Source of the DNA: Symbiodinium natans
Taxonomy: Eukaryota > Sar > Dinophyceae > Suessiales > Symbiodiniaceae
NCBI GenBank assembly: GCA_905221605.1
Contig: CAJNDS010000838.1
Coordinates: 12,501-61,154, forward strand
DNA length: 48,654 nt
Direction of reading: 5' to 3'
In this document: positions 42,733 through 48,654 of the stretch, piece after piece
Layout: each line of letters opens with the position of its first letter
Numbering within the stretch: position 1 is the stretch's first letter
The notes under the pieces: model-generated
Seen by the model: only the letters and a program-made list of their open reading frames with translations
Told to the model about the DNA's origin: nothing
The model's database searches: none
Translations under genes and position numbers: made by a program

Positions 42733-43060
42733 TCATTCTATGGTTGTGGCTGGTAAACGCAAAAGCTGCTCCTGCAACAATGAAGCCAAGCGTAGTCCTG
42801 ACAACCATTTCAGAAAATGCGCGTAAGCACGCTCACTTGAAGCATGCTCTCGCATGGAGGACGCCCCAGCTGCAAGAACTTCTACGAAGACTCTCAGATG
42901 ATCTTCTTCACCGTCTCCCCGAAGTCCCTTCCAATCCGGGCTAAGCCATCTCTGACTCTGCGCATGAAGACAACCCCGTCCACCTTGCTCCCACAAAGCC
43001 AGGCAAGCTTTGGCCGTTACAACGACCTGCCCAGGATCGTGATGCACCAGTCCACCTCGG
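42733..43060 (-). CDS. Exon candidate downstream of gene A
   Basis: An open minus frame with QVVVTAKACLALWEQGGRGC and HLRVFVEVLAAGAS, without recognised motif. It could be the 3' end of gene A. A (TG)n tract at 43,072-43,135 separates it from the main gene A exons. Confidence 0.25.
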
Positions 43061-43068
43061 CGGGGCTG

Positions 43069-43106
<38 letters not shown>

Positions 43107-43172
43107 CGGGTGTGCGGGTGTGTGTGTGTGTGTGTTCGGATGAGGATGGATATCTTCTGCCTGATCAGTCAT

Positions 43173-45782
43173 TCAATGATGACTTTCACTGCTTGCAAAC
43201 AAGACGCACAATCTCCAGGGTAACTGATTCCAATGCGCAAGCTTCACTCGAAGCTGCGACCAGAGCTTGCCTCGAGCCGTGTGCCAGTCTGACATATATG
43301 AAAATCGATCGGCGCTGCTGCCCTGCAGCAGCACCTCAGTCAGCCTGGATCTGCTCGCCGACATCACTTTGTCGAGAGCACTTTGCCAAGTACCCGTAGC
43401 GAGCTCACTGGCACGACAGCCCTCGAAGGGGCAAGCCTGCTTAGGCTTCGGTTTCGACTTGGACTCAGCTTGGCAACACGGGCAAGACTCTGCCCATCTC
43501 CCGACGTACTCAGCCTGGTAGCTGATGTCGTGAACGATCGCTACCCCTGCCCAGAAAGACTTGCTGACTATTGCCTGCTGGATACCCAGCACGTTTGCGC
43601 TGTACTCAGACTTGTCCAGTGACCTTGGTTGAAATCGACTTCCGCTGGCAGAGGCTGGGTCACGTGCGCCGTCCAGAAACTTCTTTGTGTCCCAGTGCTT
43701 GCGTAGCAAAAACTCCACTTGGAGAAGGCCTTCTGAAAACGCTGTCACTGATTCCCAACGCAGACTTACCAGTGACAAGCTCCAGTTGTCAAAGACTTTG
43801 GCGGCAGCGTCTGCCTTGTCAAAGCAGCAGCACTGAAACCTTTCCCTCATCAGAGGGGCTTTCAGCAGCTTTTCCAAGGCGCGCATGCCTTCCAAGACCT
43901 GAGGCCACCTCAGCTGATCGGTTGGTTCAGTCCGTTCCTGGCCCCCGGCACTACAGCACCGAACCACAAACAAATGCGTCGGAAGAGCAGCTTCATCGAG
44001 TCTAGGCATTCATGAAGGAGGTTGTCGACAATGTGCTTCAAGTCAGCTGTGTGGATACTGTTGGGGAACAATCGCGACAAACGTTCTGCATCCCCAGCAC
44101 GTTCAACAGACTCTACCGCCTGCCGAGCATCGATACGCTCTTCCATGGGGCGCAGGCTGGTAGTTGTGCCATCTGCGTTCTCCGTGTCATCGAGAGCAAG
44201 CAAAGGTGCCGAGAGTGCCAAGTTGCTTGTAGATTCCGCCCGGGAAGGCTTACTGTCCAAGTCACAAGCCGTGTCCGCATTCAAGAGTTGCAGATCAATA
44301 GCCGGGGCAGTGCCAATCTCGAACTCCACTCCTATCAATCAAGCAAGACCAAGGCTTACAGTTACAGGCCTTGTTTCCAAATATCTACGCTTGTGAACGT
44401 CTATCTCTGGGCCTAGAAAAGATGTCCTTGATCGGAGCAATTGCATATCACCATTTCTGCGTACTTCGTGAGGTCCTCGTGCGGTGCATTTGACACACCA
44501 ATCTCTAGCTGAAGGACGTAAAGGAGGGCGTCAAGTTTGTTGGCCGCAGACGAAGCGCCTCCATATCGGCTGTTACAGACAAAGCTCACCATGCCACAAG
44601 CTACGACAACATTGACAACACCGCCGCGCAAGAAAACGAAGCCTTTTCCGATAGAGGTCACGGGAAGAGCCCTGCGCTCCAATCCCAGCCCGGGTGGTGC
44701 CAGAGCAATATCTGCGTCCTCCATAGTCACATCCTGAATCGCATTCTTCACCGACTCCAGATCATGCATCAGTCGGGCTCTGCAAGCATCCACCCTAAGT
44801 GACAACGATAACAGAGCAGCCAGAGCAATTCAATAGACCAGACAAGGCGCACCTCGCTGAGAATTCTTGCACCAGCAAGTAATCCTTGCCCTTCTCCGAG
44901 GAATCATATCCTGAGGTTCAATATTCTACATCTCAACGCACACAACCAGGCTACCAACATGAGCGTTTGCTCGTTGGGCTTAGCAAGTTTAGCATGTTCT
45001 TACTGTTATGCGAACATCCAAGCTGCCCAGTACAATAAAGTGCTGGCCCCATCCAGACTTCTTCCAGTAATCTCGGCGTGCTGCCATGAGTAGGGCATCA
45101 AGTTTCATCCGTGCCCTGACGAAAGTTGCCCCTCCCGGACCAGGAGGAGCATCTTCTTCCTTGCCACTCGTCTCTCGTCACTTCAAAAGATGAAGGCTCA
45201 AAGAAGGCATAACAGTAACCATGTGACATGACATACGGACCAGGTGGCAGTAGCCATTCCAACACCATCACCGCCGTGCAGTAAGACCAAGGCTGCTTGA
45301 AGCGCGGAGCGAAATCTGCCAGAGTCTCGCAAATGTACTCCCCTGCCAGTCAGTGATCAGACAGGCCCACTAGCTGGCACCGTGGACTACCAGTCTCGCT
45401 GCGACCGAGGGGCAGCACCATAAATTTCAACAGCTGGTCCACATTGTACACAGGTCTCCCCATCCCCATTCGCGTTTTCGGCTTCAACAAATCTAGCTGA
45501 AGCTTCTTCTGACTCTCTGCTTCCGCCTCCGCCTCCGCCCGCACGACCTGACCGGAATGGGCCAATCACTCACTGACTCACTCATTCTTCCTGAGTGCCT
45601 GCGACGTCGTCGTCGCGATCATTGACATTGCTTTCTGGAAATCGGAGACCTCTCACACACACACAATCAGCACTCACACCTGAACCATGGCACCCTGGAA
45701 GCCTTGCCTGCTGTTGACTGCCATGGCGGAGCACAGGCTCCGCAGCTCGCAAGAGAAGCTGATGAACTTCATTCAGATCCAT
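43173..45782 (-). CDS. Gene A: possible hAT-like transposase, multi-exon
   Basis: The start may be MDLNEVHQLLLRAAEPVLRH (45,782). Exons: about 45,565-45,355; 45,342-45,004 (acceptor GGCAG, donor GTAAGA, with a one-base frame change near 45,185); 44,798-44,415; 44,338-about 43,930; and about 43,920-43,173. Late motifs are LFPNSIHTADLKHIVDNLLH, then WPQVLEGMRALEKLLKAP, then SLRWESVTAFSEGLL, SCPCCQ and CPFEGC, and a terminal LPWRL. A His about 100 residues before an Arg-Trp, with helices between, recalls the His...Arg-Trp layout of hAT transposases, but no acidic catalytic triad was pinned down. The position at one end of the TIR element suits a transposase. The 6-bp duplication argues against classical hAT. 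Confidence 0.35.
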
Positions 45783-45884
45783 TGCATTGCAGCTCAGGGC
45801 TGTTGCGGTGTCGGGTTATTGGTGGATTGGGGTCAATGTGTCAGAAGCTTGGTTCTTTGAACTCCGGCTTTAGAGAGTTACAAG

Positions 45885-46130
45885 GGCTTAGGTTCAGGGC
45901 CAGGGTTGTCAGATTCATGGCACAAGCTTAGTGTTCTGATCGAACTCTCATTTCTTCTACACACAGCTGCGCGACCTCGTTCTATCGTGTTTTTGGACGC
46001 CTGGTTTGTTTTGGATTGAGGTTTTAAGGCTCAGGGTTCCAGGGCCAGGGGTGCTATTTTGTGTCTCAAGCTTTGTGTTCTAAGCCAATCCTCATTTTTC
46101 CTGCACACAGCTGCACGCCCTCGTTCTCCA
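45885..46130 (+). repeat. Subterminal direct repeat, about 144-bp period
   Basis: Two diverged copies share TCAGG...CCAGGG, CAAGCTT.GTGTTCT and CACACAGCTGC (45,960 and 46,104). Located 70-320 bp inside the right TIR, where many transposons bind their transposase. The left end shows no obvious match. Confidence 0.65.
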
Positions 46131-46178
46131 CAAGCCACAGAATCCAAGAAATAATTTTTTCCATTCCAAACTTTTCTT

Positions 46179-46201
46179 CCCTGACATTTGAAATTTGACA
46201 G
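46179..46201 (-). repeat. Right terminal inverted repeat
   Basis: Its reverse complement starts CTGTCAAATTTCAAA, ending exactly at the CCTGGT duplication. Confidence 0.88.
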
Positions 46202-46207
46202 CCTGGT
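46202..46207. repeat. Target-site duplication CCTGGT (right copy)
   Basis: Matches 24,895-24,900. Confidence 0.88.
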
Positions 46208-46649
46208 CCCAACCACTATCTCCTTATCAGGGTCTTCAGCCTGCTCTGGATCAGGTACAGGACCATCATCAGGAAGATCCGGCTCGTAGTCATCCCAGTC
46301 GATCCCCTCCTCTTCGACCAAACCAACACCACCTCCTTCGTCTTCGGCAAACGGATCTGCTTCACCCTCAGGCACCTCCACCTCAGGGTCATCCGCAGTC
46401 TCCTCCAGCTCGTTGGTGATGTAGGACTCCGGCAAAGTGTACTTCGCGACCAGCATGTAGCGAAGATTGCGGTTTCGCTCTTCCATGTGGGTTTACCCCC
46501 AAGGTGCGGAAGGGGCCAGCTATATGTTCAGGACAAACAACCTCGGGTGGGATACTCGCCGGTGCTGATGTCCTGTCGCACCGTACGTGGTGCATTGCAA
46601 GCAGTCTCTTCGCGCCCGGTAGTGACCCGATTTGACGTGGTCTCGCCAC
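46208..46649 (-). pseudogene. copia integrase N-terminal part, broken over three frames
   Basis: In one frame the pre-integrase His/Cys site HVKSGHYRARRDCLQC leads to FVLNI and a TAG at 46,520. The expected continuation AGPFRTLGVNPHG is in a second frame. NLRYMLVAKYTLPESYI plus an acidic linker (46,486-46,208) is in a third, which is the frame that continues at 24,900. The first catalytic Asp of integrase should lie at the first break and is not present in frame. Two small indels within about 40 bp would explain it. Confidence 0.75.
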
Positions 46650-48535
46650 TGCTCCTGCGACATGGCTCTGAAAGTCGCAGGGTCCACGACAAAGTCACCC
46701 CGGGATACCGCCTCCAACACCACTCGCTTCAATCCTGAGGCCAAACCACCATCTGAGACTTCTCTTCCCATTGGCTCCCCAGGTTGCACCCGCTTGTCCT
46801 TCAAGACCTCCATGTTGTAGTTGGTGATGATCTCGGTAGGCCTCGTCACTGCCAATCCAAGTGCTCCTTGATCACAAAGCACCCGATCCATTGCAGTCGC
46901 CACCAAGAACCTTTCCCCCAACCTCACTTGCTGCTGCCCATAGCTGTACTCACCCCAGTTCAGGTTTCGCTCTGGTCCCAACCACACAAAACCAGTCTTC
47001 TCTTCAGGGTGCTTCGACGCTAGCCTCGCCAAGCAGTACAGCAACTTCACCTGGGCAGACTTCACGAAGACGGCCTCATCCTGAGCAGGCCCATGTGCCC
47101 CACCGGCCACAATGCATTTCAGCTTGCCCTTGACCGCAGCCCATAGCAAAGCCTGGTAGACATCCTGCTCAATGTTACCAGCCACCTTCAACACCATACG
47201 TCCCTCCTGCTCCAAGACCTTCAGGAAGCCATCCTCGTTCTCATGGGCAGGAAGGTGCAGGATCCACTCGGGCGCCTGCAAGAAGGACTTCTTGACCCGT
47301 CGGGGAAGTGGAAGGGCCTTCAGGTAGTCCCAACCCTTTGCCAGGTTCAACTCCAAACATAGCCTGGCCCTTAAAGCCTCAGGTAGCTCCCCAAACACAG
47401 GCCCCATCAACGCCTTCCAAAGAGCATTCCTCGAACCCGAAGCCACATAGTCGTCGAGATGCGTAGTCCACGGTGCAGTGTTAGCGCCCACCTTCAGGGC
47501 CTCCAGCTTCATCTGCAAGGTTTGCACCTCATCTCGAAACTCTTGAAGCTTGGCGTTCTCCACCTGCTCGATGATCTTGTCGGCCTCCGCCATGGTGAGC
47601 TCCGGACATCCAGCCTTCACGCTGGTTCGCAGCACCCCAAGTGTTGGGTGCACAATCTTCAAACCCTTTTGTCCCCAAGATATCTCGCAACCAGCACGAA
47701 CGAGATCTCCCATGGGCAACAAAGGCTGAGTCGTTGTAGATGGTGTGAGTATAGATCCCGCTGGCGTCTGGTAGAGCTGAGTCCTCTCGTTGTTGGCCAG
47801 CACCACACTCACCTGGTTTGCATCCTGAAGCTCATGAGGATCTCGAGGTTGTCGAAGAATGTTCGTAGCCCCAGAGTCAATGAGCACCGTTGGCACATCC
47901 AGCTCTGCCTTGAACATCCGAGGATCTCCTCCACGAGGTCGCACCACCACGTCTTCAACCCTCAAGGCTCTCAACCGAAGCTCATCCAGCTGCCTCTGGA
48001 TCGATGCCAATCCTGGATGTCCTCCTCCAGCTCCTTCTCCCACCAAAGACCTCAGAGCTTGTACTGCATCAGTCATCGCAGACTGGAGCTCAGGGTTGGG
48101 ACTCGACGCTGAGGTTGTAGTGGACATCGGTGATGTCGGCTGTGGTTCCGGTTCCGACACCATGCTTCTAGCTGCAGGCTCCTCCTTCGCCCGGCTCGGT
48201 TGGCTGTGGCCTCCACCACCGCCCTTTCCACCGTTAGAACTCGAAGGTCTCGACGCCAAGGCCTTCGTTGGACAATCCGCCGCTATGTGTCCTTCACCTC
48301 CACATTCAAGGCAACGCCCACGCTTGGAGATCCCTTCGAAGGAGTGCTTGAAGCGACACGTTTTCCCTCGGCGACATCCTTCAGAACTTTTGGCGAACCA
48401 CGGACAGATCTTCTGCTCGCCATCCTTTCCTTTTCCAAAGGCTTCTTTTCCTTTGCCCTTTCCTTTGTCTCGCTCTCTTTCCTTGCCCTGCCCTTGTCCC
48501 GATCCTTGTCCTTGTCGCGGTCTGTAGCCCCATCC
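46520..48535 (-). CDS. copia Gag zinc fingers and aspartic protease
   Basis: Open from just after a TGA at 48,536. Basic Gly/Lys/Gln-rich start. A CCCH finger follows (C-x9-C-x5-C-x3-H, 48,344-48,406), then a CCHC knuckle CLECGGEGHIAADC (48,271-48,313), which is the retroviral nucleocapsid type. The aspartic protease active site is IDSGATN (47,861-47,878). The part between protease and integrase is about 400 residues. An ATG-less frame is expected for an internal polyprotein piece. The true start lies upstream in another frame and beyond the window. Confidence 0.85.
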   Translation of the reverse strand, partial: GWGYRPRQGQGSGQGQGKERERDKGKGKGKEAFGKGKDGEQKICPWFAKSSEGCRRGKTCRFKHSFEGISKRGRCLECGGEGHIAADCPTKALASRPSSSNGGKGGGGGHSQPSRAKEEPAARSMVSEPEPQPTSPMSTTTSASSPNPELQSAMTDAVQALRSLVGEGAGGGHPGLASIQRQLDELRLRALRVEDVVVRPRGGDPRMFKAELDVPTVLIDSGATNILRQPRDPHELQDANQVSVVLANNERTQLYQTPAGSILTPSTTTQPLLPMGDLVRAGCEISWGQKGLKIVHPTLGVLRTSVKAGCPELTMAEADKIIEQVENAKLQEFRDEVQTLQMKLEALKVGANTAPWTTHLDDYVASGSRNALWKALMGPVFGELPEALRARLCLELNLAKGWDYLKALPLPRRVKKSFLQAPEWILHLPAHENEDGFLKVLEQEGRMVLKVAGNIEQDVYQALLWAAVKGKLKCIVAGGAHGPAQDEAVFVKSAQVKLLYCLARLASKHPEEKTGFVWLGPERNLNWGEYSYGQQQVRLGERFLVATAMDRVLCDQGALGLAVTRPTEIITNYNMEVLKDKRVQPGEPMGREVSDGGLASGLKRVVLEAVSRGDFVVDPATFRAMSQEQWRDHVKSGHYRARRDCLQCTTYGATGHQHRRVSHPRLFVLNI

Positions 48536-48654
48536 TCAACCTGCATAGGCTTGGCCTTAGGCTCTGCACCACGACTACTTCCCATCACCATCACACCCGC
48601 CAGCGTCTCCATCTCCGCCTTGAGGTGCTGCTGGTACTGCATGACAGTGGCCAA
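48283..48654 (-). CDS. copia Gag upstream part, other frame, truncated by window end
   Basis: The minus frame with QQHLKAEMETLAGVMVM then Lys/Asp/Arg repeats runs into the window from beyond 48,654. The native frame probably changes to that of the zinc fingers around 48,500-48,540 (a -1 shift), in an AAGGACAAGG-type low-complexity stretch. The remainder of this frame to 48,283 is then non-native. Confidence 0.55.
   Translation of the reverse strand: MATVMQYQQHLKAEMETLAGVMVMGSSRGAEPKAKPMQVEDGATDRDKDKDRDKGRARKESETKERAKEKKPLEKERMASRRSVRGSPKVLKDVAEGKRVASSTPSKGSPSVGVALNVEVKDT

Noticed and set aside
48283-48480. C-terminal half of the 123-codon minus frame as a native Gag part
   Set aside because: The zinc fingers are in another frame over the same bases, so this part is out of frame.

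Overview
The window looks like nuclear DNA of a dinoflagellate, probably a suessialean or Symbiodiniaceae-like alga. This is inferred from abundant plant-type TTTAGGG heptamers, almost all credible coding lying on one (minus) strand over 48 kb, small GC3-rich exons, a Ty1/copia polyprotein with unusual extra domains, and a divergent multi-exon cytosine-5 methyltransferase of the kind I associate with dinoflagellates. No species can be named from the sequence alone. No rRNA, tRNA, CRISPR array or spliced-leader gene was recognised.

Layout. (1) Positions 1-18,957 are a mosaic of telomere-like heptamer arrays in both orientations, broken by segments of about 40-300 bp. Many of these segments are exon-like on the minus strand. 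They tend to start after an AG next to a CCCTAAA-type array and end at a GT that is the first dinucleotide of a GTTTAGGG-type array. In the clearest case (17,099-17,562) four small frames join in compatible phase across three introns of 60, 42 and 49 bp, and the first two introns consist almost wholly of degenerate telomeric heptamers. Two segments carry glycoside-hydrolase-16-like signatures. (2) Positions 18,979-24,900 and 46,202-48,654 (minus strand) are the two halves of one decayed Ty1/copia retrotransposon: Gag with CCCH and CCHC zinc fingers, aspartic protease, integrase, a possible 2-oxoglutarate/Fe(II) oxygenase-like domain, reverse transcriptase, RNase H, and a C-terminal membrane segment plus Cys/His domain. 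(3) The halves are separated by a 21,301-bp insertion (24,901-46,201). It has 23-bp terminal inverted repeats (21 of 23 matching) and a 6-bp CCTGGT target duplication, and removing it joins the integrase frame in phase.

The insertion carries several minus-strand multi-exon genes, read from high to low coordinates. These are a possible hAT-like transposase (gene A), an unrecognised protein (B), a Pro/acidic/Cys-rich protein (C), a cytosine-5 methyltransferase-like gene with motifs I, IV, VI, VIII and X (D), and a coiled-coil, repeat-bearing basic protein with a cupin-like motif (E). Its introns hold long microsatellites, an AT-rich foldback with a 128-bp tandem repeat, and telomere-like heptamers. 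The heptamer arrays inside this younger insertion imply that they arise or spread after transposition.

Interpretation. The order of events is copia insertion, frameshift decay (order relative to the next step unknown), insertion of the large TIR element, and appearance of telomere-like arrays in its introns. The two most unusual things here are telomeric heptamers acting as introns and a giant TIR transposon that carries its own DNA methyltransferase. Exon boundaries are read by eye and need transcript data; domain names rest on motif recognition, not on searches.
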